From Xenoacremonium recifei (lineage: Eukaryota; Ascomycota; Sordariomycetes; Hypocreales; Nectriaceae): DNA of 24,229 bases. Positions 1-11,279 of the stretch are shown piece after piece. Numbering within the stretch: the first letter of the stretch is position 1; every line of letters starts with the position of its first letter. Both the position numbers and the translations under genes were made by a program. The stretch lies in contig WOFQ01000147.1 of assembly GCA_012184525.1 (NCBI GenBank), positions 1 through 24,229 on the forward strand, given 5' to 3'. Under the pieces are notes generated by a model. It had not been told where the DNA came from and searched no databases. It was given only the letters and a program-made list of their open reading frames with translations.

Positions 1-418
1 AGAAAGGGGAGGGAAGGAGAAAGGAAAGGAAGTGGAAAAAAAGACCCAGGTATCAGATTATAATACCCTTCGACGTTATTAGATGGCATGATATATACCC
101 TGCTACAACTAGATATGCCTGTGCATTAATTGGGTGATTGGCGTGTGAGATACGGAGTATATGTATATTTACTTGCTTTTGCCTAAGTTGTGCACAGACG
201 CCATAGGGGTTAACCAGGGGTGCACGGATGAAAATGTTGTTTTGGGGACGCAAAACAGCGCTGGGTAAGATTAAAGGGGGACGGAAAACGCGGACAGGAA
301 ACAAGAAAACGACAGGAAACGGAGTGTCCTTCGTACAGTAGGTTTTACCAGATGTATTTATATAGAATACTGGTTAGAAGAAATTTACAACAGCCTTGCG
401 AGCATAAGATGCCGCGAT

Positions 419-441
419 CCTGCTCAGGTATCTTGAGCAGG
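419..441. repeat. perfect hairpin, 8-bp arms
   Basis: CCTGCTCA and TGAGCAGG are exact reverse complements separated by 7 nt. No gene or transposon end is recognisable beside it, so no function is assigned. Confidence 0.6.
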
Positions 442-493
442 TCTGAATATAGAATGACAGATATTAGGGACTGATTTGCATATTTATTAAGAC

Positions 494-527
494 AAATCAT
501 CTGACTCCCTGTTGAGTCGGATGATTT
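494..527. repeat. long hairpin, 14-bp arms
   Basis: AAATCATCTGACTC (494-507) pairs with GAGTCGGATGATTT (514-527) across a 6-nt loop, with a single mismatch that would be a G-U pair in RNA. It lies 53 nt after the hairpin at 419-441, so the two may belong to one decayed element. Confidence 0.6.
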
Positions 528-768
528 AAGCTGGACAATAGAGAGTCTGCCAGTTTGTTGGCTTTAGAATAATACTCTGGATATATCAGAAAATTATATC
601 AGAGCGCGAAAAGAATAGAAAAATATACAATTTATAGTTTAAAGCTTCCCTTCCTCAAGCTGCTATTGCGGTTAGTACGTTATAGGTAGTTTAATTAGCT
701 TATCTGCAAACTAAAAGAGTTATAACTACCTAATAATTTCCTACAGGTACTTAATACTTATCCAATTC

Positions 769-808
769 ATTCTCGTCACAATGACAAGATTATTGTGGTC
801 GCGAGAAT
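769..808. repeat. interrupted inverted repeat
   Basis: ATTCTCG and CACAAT on the left are matched in reverse order by ATTGTG and CGAGAAT on the right, with short unmatched spacers between the two blocks and a central spacer of 9 nt. Function unknown. Confidence 0.5.
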
Positions 809-2189
809 GTATAACAGGACTTTCATATCATACCAGTGTATGCTGACGGTTATGGTTCAAAGTGACATAACATCTACTAGTTTGACTTGCATTATGTTCG
901 AACTGGAATTGAAAATGATAATCGGAATAAGTCAAACGCTCATAATTTTTACACAAGAAAATTCCTCAGACGCAGTGATCCTATAAACTGCCCCATACAA
1001 GAGAAATCTGTCCTAGATCACCTTTCACTAACACATATTGACCCAAGTTAAGGAGTTTCTCAAAGAGTTATTAATATTTTCTATTATAACAAAGAGCAAA
1101 GTGATACAGTATTAGTATTCTTGAAATCCAGGTAAGATGGAATTATCTCAAATAGTGCTTTGAGAGTGTCTAAGTGTCCGACTCTAGAGCTTAGCCTCGT
1201 TGGTGCGCGAAGTATTCATTGAAGGGTACGAACGACATTACATCTCCACTGCTCGTAGACTGTGCGAGACTTCAGTGCAACAGTAAGCATGTCCTGATCG
1301 AATTGTTCACGTGAGTGAAATTACATAACATGTCAAATGATGATTTGTTTGCGTCATGGGGGCGGTGGAATGATGGCATGTTGGGTTCGACTTTCCATCC
1401 CGGATGAGCCATTTACTATTTTAAGAAACTACGGCACAGATAGGCCGAGAACTCGCAGCAATGTAATCTCAGGCGCTACGCCACAGCCACACGAGCGTTT
1501 GGTTGCTACCATGCTGTATGCAGTCCGGCTAAGTCGGCAAAGTGATGCGTCGTGCCATTTTTGTTGGATGCATCAATGGGTTCACTGCCCCCAATTAGGC
1601 AGGTCTCATTATCAATGACACTGCGAGTGACCAACTTGACAACCAACCCGTCAATATCAGCAGAGTAATACCTGCGGCTGAACAGAGTCCTGCATGGAGG
1701 CCTTCAAGTGAAGTGCATGTAAGCTTTTGACCGATGTGGAGAGAGGACTTAGTTGGCCAATGCTAATAATACCGCAACCCGACCCACTCGACACATGACT
1801 CGATAATTGCACCTCAGCTTCTGGCCGAAGTGGGGTGGGAAATGAGAGGACCAAAATCTCTACAGATAAGCACTCAGTTATTGAAACGCCACTGGAATGC
1901 AGAAATGTGCTTGTCTTGAGAACCAATCGTCAGATAGTCTTACGAGAAAAGTGAAACTTGATCAGAAAAACCATGACAAATGAGCTCGCCTCCCAGATAA
2001 CGAAGGTTATTCTGATTCGACACTCGCACTGGCTGAAGAGCGGACTCCAGCTCAGTACTTACAGGCTAGTCAATATGCGACACTTTGCATGAAAGTCGTG
2101 CGTAAAAAGGGCAGTAATGCACTCTGGTTATGCAACGCTTCCTGACAAAGTGTTAAGGCCTTAATGTGCAGGCCTAGGGCTTTAGACTG

Positions 2190-2984
2190 AGGTAAATTAG
2201 AAATCAACATTTATTAGTACAGAATAGTGTATTAATAAATACTAAAAAAAAGTAATTTTATATAATAATAAAATAATTTTTTTATAAATATTTATTTTAA
2301 TTTTAATTTAATAATAATAAATTAATATTTTTTTATTATATAAATTTATTTATTTATTATTAAAATTACTATTAAAATTACTAATATTGCAATTTCTATT
2401 AATTAACCTCTTAATAAGTATCTCTAAAGGAAGACCCGGGACTCGGGATATACTGAGGTCTATAATATTAAAGACTCTATTTACTGATTTCTCTGTAAAT
2501 TCGAAGCCGCAAGACTTGGGACATACTGAAATTTATAATACCTAAAACTCTAAATATCAAATCTTTTTATATAGAACTTCTACGCTAACCCTTACTAATA
2601 TAGCTAAATGACTTAATATTAATTTGCAAGAATCATTTAGATATTATTTGCTAGCTATATTTATTAAAGCAATTTTCTTTATTTACATTTTAAATTATTA
2701 AAAAATAATTATTTATATTAAATTAAAAGCTAATTTATTATAAATTTTTTATTAAATCTATATAATTAATTCCTTTTTAATTTAATTTAATTAAATTAAT
2801 TAAAAAGTATAAATTTTAATGAAAAGAAATTAAAAATAAAAAAGATTTTATAATTAAAAATTATAAATGCTATTTTCTATTTATTAATTTATAATTTTTA
2901 TAATTATAATATTTAAAAAATTTGATTTTTAATTATATTTTGTAATTGCTTTTAATAATATATAGAAATATTAATTAATATTAC
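2190..2984. other. AT-saturated flank, RIP-like
   Basis: Composition changes sharply near 2190-2240 to nearly pure A and T with almost no G or C, apart from an island at about 2405-2560. No frame is open for any useful length. The ATTAC target duplication of the retrotransposon shows that this DNA was the insertion target, so it predates or is independent of that element. It is probably an older RIP-degraded repeat, but nothing identifies its type. Confidence 0.7.
2431..2548. repeat. imperfect tandem duplication, 73-bp period
   Basis: Two copies (about 2431-2475 and 2504-2548) share the core ACT[CT]GGGA[TC]ATACTGA followed by a similar tail. Differences between them are mostly C/T and G/A, as expected if both copies were hit by RIP. 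It sits in a small GC-richer island inside AT-rich DNA. Confidence 0.6.
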
Positions 2985-3160
2985 TATAAAAGGGTAATCA
3001 GATAAAATAGTCAAATAGAGTTATATATTTCTCTAATTACAAAACTAAAACTTAAAACTTCTAATTTATATATACTAAAAGCCCCCTATTTAATAGGGGG
3101 CTAGAGCAAAGCTGCGTTACAGGACTGCAAATCCCATATACAATTACACGCCCTATTACA
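2985..3160 (-). repeat. left LTR of RIP-degraded element
   Basis: 176 bp. Aligned by hand without gaps to the right LTR it shows about 38 differences, all but about one of them transitions. Its right end keeps GC-richer sequence, including a 23-nt palindrome at 3080-3102. The first dinucleotide is now TA where the right LTR keeps TG, which a G-to-A change explains. Confidence 0.85.
3080..3102. repeat. 23-nt GC-rich palindrome in left LTR
   Basis: AGCCCCCTATT and AATAGGGGGCT are exact reverse complements around a single T. In the right LTR the equivalent site (about 9993-10015) keeps the C run and the GGGCT end but has lost perfect pairing through transitions. It could form a strong RNA or DNA hairpin, possibly a regulatory element of the LTR. 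Confidence 0.7.
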
Positions 3161-3174
3161 ACTATCCTCCCTCT
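3161..3174 (-). other. polypurine tract of the RIP-degraded element
   Basis: The plus strand reads ACTATCCTCCCTCT directly after the left LTR, so the minus strand is a near-continuous purine run ending at the LTR boundary. In LTR retroelements this tract primes plus-strand DNA synthesis and lies just inside the 3' LTR. This is the evidence for the minus orientation. Confidence 0.6.
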
Positions 3175-4832
3175 TAAATGCATTAAGCCCTAATACCTAC
3201 AATTATATTTACTATATATAGCTACAACTATCCTAAAACCTAATTAATTTTAGTAACTTTATAAAAATTTTAATACTAATTGCTATAATATATAATTAAT
3301 AGAAATAAATAATAAAAAATATATTATCCTTTATTCTTATATAATAAATAATACCTAATTGCCTCTTTAACTTTTCATTTCTATACCCAAATTACTGCCT
3401 TTCCTCCTCACAACTTTTTATTTAACCCCTTATTTATTGCATTTTTATATATAACTTTATTTTTAAAATTACTTTATATACAATTTATTTATTTATTTAT
3501 ATTTCAATTTTATATCCCTTTTTAAACTTTAAATTATTATTACAATTTATTACTATATTTAAAAGTATTTATAATTATAAAACAAAGCTTTCAAAAATAT
3601 AGCATTACTATACTAATAAATAGTAATATATTTACTATTTCTATACTACTTTTATTATTAATTAAAATTTTTTTTATAATATAAATTACTTTAAATATTG
3701 CTTTATTATTAAATAAATAATTTAATATATATTTTTTAAAGCCTTTTCTATAAAATATAAATAATATAGTTCCTATAACAATTTATACCTTCTATAAATA
3801 ATTCCCTAATTCCCTTTATATTTCTTTAAAAATTTATTATAATATTACTAATAATTTAATACTATTTAGCCCTCCTATATACTTTAAAAGTTTTATTAAT
3901 AATATTAATAATTTAAAAATATTTATTAACAATTTTAAATTCTAGTTTAATTTTAATTATATAAAGCTTAAAAATAAAAATAAAAATAATAAATCTATAT
4001 ATTTTTTTTCCTAAATCATTTAAATTTACTTTATAACTCTATAAATAGACCTTACTATTACTTTCCTTACTATTAATATTAAATACTACTAAAACTTTAA
4101 ATTAACCAAGGTTAAAAAAACTAATATAATAAATACCCTTATTATTTACAATTCTATAATTTTTTATTAATATTTCCCTATTTTAAAAAAACCAAATCTA
4201 ATACTATAAATATATCTCCTACACATATATACTAATTAATATATAATACTTTTGCCCAATTAGCCTAATAATAAGTATACTTTAACTGCCAGCTTTCATA
4301 AATATATTGCTAATATTTCGCCTGCTTACAATCTATTACTATACTAAACTATTAATATATATCTATTTGCTTTCACTTATTTCCCAATAAAAAAGGTTTT
4401 ATTACTTGAAAAATAGCAATTTAAACCTTCTCTAATAAACTAAAATTAACTCTTCAAAACCTTATAAACTTAAAATATAATATAATTAAAGCTATCTTAG
4501 CTAATATTCCAGTACAATAAATAGAATTCTAAATTGGGGTTTTGGAAAAATATTATTAATATTTTACTTAATATTTTTTTAATTTTCCTAATTTTTAATA
4601 ATTTATTTAATAATTAGGTTACTAATTAGGTAAAAAAATAGCTTTTTTTTATTTTAATAATTATTTCTTTTATATTTCGCTATATTTTTTAATTAAATAT
4701 TATAAAACCCTTATATTTTCTTTAATAATTTATTAATTATATTCTATAAATTAGCCTTTCTATTTTATAAAGTAATATTTCTAACTTTAAATTATTTAAT
4801 AACTTTTAATAATATTAATTTCCCATTCTCTA

Positions 4833-5033
4833 TGTAACGGTCCAACTGAGTATATTGACAACTAGCTGGATGACTAGAACGAGTATCCTAAAGCTAAGGA
4901 GGAAAGAAAGGAGAAAAGGAATAGGAGCACAGCTTGGGAGCTCTAGAGCTCTCGAGCTGTGGGTCTAAAAGCGTAAGCGATATTGCCAACGAGAGTGTAA
5001 GCCGAGGTTCCTCCACGGGCCCAGCCTGTTACA
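4833..5033. mobile_element. solo LTR nested in older element
   Basis: A 201-bp island of ordinary base composition inside DNA that is almost only A and T. It starts TGTAACGG and ends CCTGTTACA, with 6-bp perfect terminal inverted repeats TGTAAC/GTTACA, and is flanked by a perfect 5-bp duplication CTCTA at 4828-4832 and 5034-5038. This is the signature of an LTR left by recombination between the two LTRs of an inserted element. It has no internal coding region. It contains a purine-rich run and a 34-nt near-palindrome at 4928-4961. It shows no RIP-like loss of G and C. Confidence 0.88.
4928..4961. repeat. near-palindrome inside solo LTR
   Basis: CACAGCT and AGCTGTG form the outer arms and GAGCTC/GAGCTC the inner arms around a central TA, with only a few unpaired bases. 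It could be a hairpin in the LTR transcript or a dyad binding site. Confidence 0.6.
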
Positions 5034-8000
5034 CTCTATTATTTTTAACAAAGTTAAGTATTATTAGCTCTTTGCTTACTATTTAGGCCCATTATATTTA
5101 CAATTTTAGCAAGCTAATATAAAATATATTATAAATTTTACTATATTTTTAAAATAAAATTAACTAATAAATTTATTAATTAATCTATTTAATAATTTTA
5201 AAAAGGTTAATAAATTATAAAGCTAATTTCTATTTACTTTTTTTAAAAATTAGGTTTTTTATTAATAGCTTTATTAAAGTCCCTTTTTCTAAAATTAAAA
5301 GCTTATATTAATTATTATAATATTTCTATTGCTTTTTTATAGCTTTTTATTAATATTTTTTAAATTAATAATAAAGTATTTTAAGTTTTTTTATATAAAC
5401 TTTTACTTCTAAAACTTCCTTTTTTATAGCATTGCTTTTAATATTATAATGCAATTTAAAAATATAACTTATAAAAGCTTTAAATAGTGAAAAGCTTATT
5501 ATTACATTTCTTATACTATTATATACAAATTTAGCTATTAACAGTAATTTAAACTATATTTATTATTCTTTATTAATAAAATAATATAAATAATATTCCA
5601 ATATCTAATTAATTTTTTCTATTTAACTATCAATTTGCAGGTAAAATGCTATTAATAGCCTCTATTTAATTTTAAAATAGTAATATAACTTAGATTAAAA
5701 TTTGCTTATAAATATTAAGCCCTTATTAAATACAATGCCTTTTAAAATACTATATTTTAATTTAATTTTAATATAAAAAAGTTCTATTAACTCTACTATA
5801 TTAATTGTAATCTATATAGCAAAATATAAATAAAGTTTAATATATCAATTTATAATTATTAGGATTATATTAATATATTAGTTTTTATATTATATATTTA
5901 ATAGCCTTATAATAAAATTTATTAAAAATTTCTATATTAAGTTTTTAAAAATAGGTAGCAATTCTAAAGAACTATAAAAGCAATAATATTAAATTATAAT
6001 ATTTTAATATACTTTACATTTTGTAATATAATCCTATATATTATTATTAATATTATATTAATAGAATTTCCTTTATAATAAATATATTATACAATTTTTT
6101 CTAAAATGCCTAATTAATAAATTATTATAATATAATTGTAATAGCTGTATTTAGAAGGCTATATTTTTAAATATAAATAAACAGTCTTTATATTTTATAA
6201 AGCTATTAAAGTCTATTAACTATACAGAAATCTTTCCCTTTATTATAAAGTTACTTTTAATAGCCTTCTAATAATATATAATAGGGTCCTATTTCTATAC
6301 AATTTTAACTGCTTTTTATATAAAAATAGAAAGTATTTTTTTAAAAAGTTATTCAGACTTCTATATACTTTTAAATATAATAAAACTTATTAATCTATTT
6401 ACTTTTATATCCTTTATATTCAATACTATTTAGGAAAATTATTTACAATTAATATTTCCTAAAACCTAATTTATTTCTAACTTAAAATTCTATAATATTT
6501 TATTAATAAATTTAAAATTTTTAATAAAAGATATATTATCCCTTAAAAATATTTTATTAAGTTAATAATAAATAAAAAACTTTCTCTCTTTAAATATTCT
6601 ATTACATTTAAACTAGTTAAAAATTAAAATATTTTCTGCCCTATTTGACATTTTATTAAACTTTTCCTATTAACTTTTTTAAAATTTTAAAATAATTTAT
6701 TATACTATAACCAGCTTTTTTTGCAATTCTAGGAATAAGTTGGTATTTTATAGCGCTTTGCCTATATAATTTGACTGCTTTAATAAAGCATTAGTAGGGT
6801 TTTTTTTCCCTATTTAGTACTTAATAATAAAAAAGTATAAAGATAGGTATATTAATTAATATATCTATTATTTATTAACTTTTATATATTTTATAAAAGT
6901 TTAAAAATTATAATAATTAAAGAGAATTTTAATTAATTTCTTTACCTTTTTAATATAATATTTTTAATATTTAAATAATTTTATAATAACTATAAACTTT
7001 TAATTAGAAGTCCTATAATTAAACTCTGCTCTTATAAATTTCTAAAATTAAAAAGCTATAAAATATTAATACCTATCTTTATCTAATTAAAATAAAATAC
7101 TTGCTATTATAAAGCAGAATATATTAATTTCAATTTAAATTAATAATCTGAAATTAAAATATTAAAATAAAAGTGCTTATTTAAAAGCGTTTTTTAATTG
7201 CTAAAATATTAGCCTTTTTTTATTTCCTTATAACAGTTCTTTTTCTTTTTTATTATTATAATTCCTTTTAAAAAGGGCATTTAAAAAAACTGTAATTTAA
7301 GAATAGCTATAAATAAATTTTTAATAAAAGTTGCAAAACTTTAAAAAGGATTAAATTTTAATATAAATTTTTAATTTTTTCTAATTTATTACTGTATTAA
7401 TTTGGCTAAAATTTATTAAAATATTAGTATTTAATATAATAAACTTTAGGAATTTGATTTAGTTTTAGTAAAAAGTATAGTTATTTAAAAAGATTAATAT
7501 ATAGCTTTGTAATGTAAAGCTTTTTTAAGATTTTATAAAAATATTTAATATATAATTCCCTATTTTTAAAAAAAATAAAGATATTATTAAAATATACTAT
7601 ATAAATAATATTTAATAAATTATAAAGCGTTTAATAGATATAGCTTTAAAATATTATAAGAATATTAATTAAATTAAATAGTATAATTAAATATTTAAAA
7701 TAGCTATAATAGGTATAAAAAGCAGTTTTCTATTTATTTCTTTTTTTAATATAAATGTAGTAATAAATATTTTTAATATTAATTTTAAAAAAGAATTTTG
7801 CTTTTAAAATCTAATCTATAATTTCAAAAATTAAAAAAAGAAAGTAGCAATTTTTAATTATAACTTTATTAAAGCTTTAATAGTTAATATAAAGGTATAG
7901 TCTTTTATCCTTTTTAAAAATAAAAAGGATTAATATGCCTATATAACTTTTTAAATATTAGATTTGCCTTTTTATTAAATTATTATTAATATATATTTAA

Positions 8001-9898
8001 AATTTTATAAATTTAATAAAGAAAAAAAAATAAATAGGTCTATATAGTAGTATTTTACTATTAATTAGGTTAATTAAATAATTAATACTTTTATATTTTA
8101 GGAAAATATTAGCTTTATTTTTAATAAAAATATTTTAAAAATATTTAAATTTAAAAGATAAATCTATATTATTGCAATTAAATATTAGCAATTTATTATT
8201 AAGTAATAAAAAAAGTTTAAGTTTTAATTATATAAAGTAGATAAAAATTTAATTCCAATTTTTCTTTTTAAATATATCTTAGCTTAATAATTAATAGCTT
8301 TTTATAATATATATAAATTACTATTTATACTTATAAAAGTTTAAGTAAATTTTTATAGTAATAAATGCAGTTATAAATAAAAAGAAGGGGTTTCCCTTTT
8401 CTTTTATTTTTTTATTAATACCTAAATAAAATTATTTAAACTATTTATTTATCCCCTACAATTTATAATAGTAAATAGAACTTATTAAATACTAAATATA
8501 AAAATAAAAAGGAAATTAGCAATATTAAGGAATAATTTTAAAATTTTATTTTATTTTAACCCTACTTTCTATACAAATGCCTTATTAATAAAATTAATTT
8601 TACTATATATATTAAAATCTGTTACTAATTTAAAAGGTTTTTATTTATATATTGTAATAGCAATTTATAATTGCAATATAATTTTAATTTCTCAATTTTC
8701 AATCTTTACTAAAATATTTATAAAGACTTTTTAATATTTCTTTAAAATAGCTTATTTTTTAAAAATTATAAATATTATAACTATAAATATTTTATATTAT
8801 TGCAATTGAAATATTAAAGCAGTTTCTTATTGCTTTTAATAAGGTTAGAATTCTAAATAGGAGTAATATTAATATAAATAATTAGGTTATTTAATTTAAA
8901 GTCATTTTAAAGGTAAGTTTGTAATAAATTGTATAAATCTTATTAGTAATTTTTATTAAAGCTTTATTAAATATTAAAATTAATTAACTATTTCTAAATA
9001 ATTAATATTAAATCTTAAAATTAAGTAATTAATATAATAAAATTTTCCCTAATTTTAAGAATAAAAGGGTTATATAAATTGATATAATTTTAAAATTTAT
9101 TTTACAATTTGGTATAATATAATAAAATTTATTACTTTTTATTAGTTTTAAAAAATTATTTTTTTAATAAATTAAAATAAAAATAGAAATTTAAAAGTAT
9201 TTAATACTTTTTCTATTTAGCTCTTTTAATTTATTATATTAAAAGAAGCTTTTAATTATTAATATTTTTAATAAAAAAAAAATTTACAATTTAAATACTT
9301 CCTAGTCTTCCTTGAATTCTTTTTAACAATTATTTTTTTATTTATTGAAATATTAATCCTATTTTAATTAGCTTTTCTAATCTATATAATTAAAAGTAAG
9401 GAATATTTTCTTATAGTTTTTATAATATTTTTAGTAAATACTTATAAAAGCCTATTATAAATCCTAAAGTTAGTTATCCTTTTTCTTTATATTAATAAGT
9501 AAAATTAATTTAATAATATTTTTAATTTTAATTTTGCTATTACTATTAAAAGAATTATTAAAGCTTTACTAATAGCAAAGCCACATTTCGCTAAAATTAA
9601 CCTTTATAATTTAAAACAATTTAATTTCCTAGTATTAAAAGCTCTATAACTCTTTTAATTAGGAAATCTAGGTTTTAATTTAAATTTATTAAAATATAAA
9701 ATTAAATAAGGTTTTTATAATTAAAAAAGCTTTTTTAAAAAAGTATATATTTTCTATTTAAATATTAATAGGTTATAAATTAGGGTTTTTAATAGTATAT
9801 AAATTTTTAGTATTATTAATAAATTAAAAATTAATAAAGTTTTATTATTTTAAAAAAGCCATTTTATTTCTAAATAATTATAATAAAAACTTTAAAAT

Positions 9899-10074
9899 TG
9901 TAAAAAAGTAATTAAATAAAATAATTAAATAGAATTATATACTTTTCTAATTATAAAATTAAAGTTTAAAATTTCTAATTTGTATATATTGAAAGCCCCC
10001 TGTTTAGTAAAGGGCTAGAGCAAGGCTATTTTATAAGACTGCAGGTCCCATGCGCAGTCACGCGCCCTGTTATA
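9899..10074 (-). repeat. right LTR of RIP-degraded element
   Basis: 176 bp, the same length as the left LTR. It retains the canonical TG start and a GC-richer right end at about 10028-10070. Under the minus-strand orientation this is the element's 5' LTR. No primer-binding site is recognisable in the AT-saturated sequence on its left. Confidence 0.85.
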
Positions 10075-11040
10075 ATTACTATTAAAATAAAGTAATTATA
10101 TTAAAAGCTATTTTAATATTCCTTTGTAATATTAATATTGTTATAAAATTGTAAGTTTTTATAATATATAATTATTATAATTAATTATTGCAATTGCAAA
10201 ATGGGGGACTATTTAAGAGATTAGTAGGATATCTTTTTTAATTATAGTAAAAAAAGCAAAATTTATATCTATTTTATAAGTTAAAAGTTAATATATTATT
10301 TTAATAGAATTTATTAAAATAGAGATTTGCAATTTTATTAATTTGAGTTTATTATAATTTTAATTTAAATATAACTTTTACTATTTTTTTTTTATAGTTA
10401 ACTTTATTAAGCTACTTTAATCCTCTTAATAAATAATATAGAGTTATATTTAAATAAATTTATTTATTTATTAATATATAAAAAATTTAAAATAAATATA
10501 AATATAATAAAATAAATTAATATTAATTTTATATTAAATAAAATAAAAATAAAATAAAAATAAATTAATAATAAAAAAAATTTAATTAAATATAAATTTT
10601 ATTTAATATTTAATTTTAATTTTTATATTTTTTTTAATTTTAAATTAATTAATATAAAATTTAATATATATATTTTAAATTTCTTATATTTAATTTTTAA
10701 TAATTTAAATATAATTTTATATTAAAAAGTTACTTTTAGAAATATTTCTTATTATATAATATAAAAGCATTTTATTTAATTATATTTAATATAATATAGC
10801 TAATTTTTTTTAAAAAAGCCTTTTTTATAAGATTTAAATTTATAATTTTTTAAAAAATCCCCTAATTTTAATTATTAAATTATAATAATATTTATTTAAT
10901 AATAGTATTTTTAATTATTTTAATTTTTTTTTTAATAAAATAAAATAATATTAAAATAATATTAAAATTTAATTTTAATTAATAACTTTTTATTTTATAT
11001 TTCCTTTATATCTTATATATTATAAAAATAAGGGATTATA
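10075..11040. other. AT-saturated flank right of the retroelement
   Basis: Almost only A and T, with no open frames. It begins with the ATTAC target duplication and ends about 240 bp before the start codon of the 312-aa gene. It is presumably the continuation of the same old repeat that received the LTR element. No repeat type is identifiable. Confidence 0.7.
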
Positions 11041-11080
11041 GTCACTTCAATATTCAAATATTAATTCAGCTACTCCCCTG

Positions 11081-11140
11081 TATATAAAATTTCCAACCCT
11101 CCTTATGGCATGCGTCAACTAACTTATCTTCACTTATATA
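11081..11140 (+). promoter_or_regulatory. candidate TATA boxes for the 312-aa gene
   Basis: TATATAAAA at 11081-11089 and TATATA at 11135-11140 lie 199 and 145 bp upstream of the ATG, the first GC-balanced DNA after the AT-rich block. Either could set transcription start for the plus-strand gene. The nearby AT-rich DNA makes chance TATA matches likely, so this is tentative. Confidence 0.35.
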
Positions 11141-11279
11141 GGACTCTTTGCCCTATTCCATAGGGTAATGAAATAACAACGATCATTCTAACCGGAGCTG
11201 ACCCTGTCTCTTAATCCCAATTGCTTTCCAGCGTACTAGAGTCTGGTAACTCTGATGTCACCTACCAGGCATAGACAAT

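Larger units (their letters stand above)
1..2190. other. non-coding flank, no supported gene
   Basis: This stretch has mixed base composition, more balanced than the block that follows. It opens with an almost pure purine run (about 1-48). The open frames in it are all under 100 codons, overlap each other on both strands, show no recognisable motif and have no convincing splice-connected partner, so I do not call any as a gene. What it does hold is several inverted repeats, listed separately, and a short palindrome TTAAGGCCTTAA at 2153-2164. It may be decayed repeat DNA or ordinary intergenic sequence. Confidence 0.5.
2985..10074 (-). mobile_element. RIP-degraded LTR retrotransposon
   Basis: The element is bounded by two 176-bp direct repeats (2985-3160 and 9899-10074) that begin TATAA/TGTAA and end TTACA/TTATA, so the ancestral termini were TGTAA...TTACA. 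It is flanked by a perfect 5-bp target duplication, ATTAC, at 2980-2984 and 10075-10079. The internal region is 6738 bp, a usual size for a fungal Gypsy-type element, but every frame is destroyed and I can recognise no gag, reverse transcriptase or integrase motif. Orientation is taken from a polypyrimidine run immediately right of the left LTR, which is a polypurine tract on the minus strand, so the left LTR would be the element's 3' LTR. The Gypsy assignment is inferred from size and termini only. A later solo LTR is nested at 4833-5033. Confidence 0.85.

Noticed and set aside
53..304. 83-codon open frame on the minus strand
   Set aside because: No recognisable motif, no splice partner and no composition signal; length is within chance.
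1382..1395. GGTTCGACT resembling a tRNA B box
   Set aside because: No matching A box, acceptor stem or cloverleaf can be drawn around it.
1337..1618. 93-codon open frame on the plus strand, and an 89-codon frame at 1657-1926 on the minus strand
   Set aside because: Unrecognised, without codon or motif support; the minus-strand peptide is Ser/Leu-rich in a way typical of antisense or random frames.
2190..11040. Mitochondrial DNA insertion or centromere as explanation of the AT-rich block
   Set aside because: No mitochondrial genes are recognisable; paired LTRs with a perfect target duplication and transition-only differences fit a RIP-degraded retrotransposon better. A pericentromeric location cannot be excluded.
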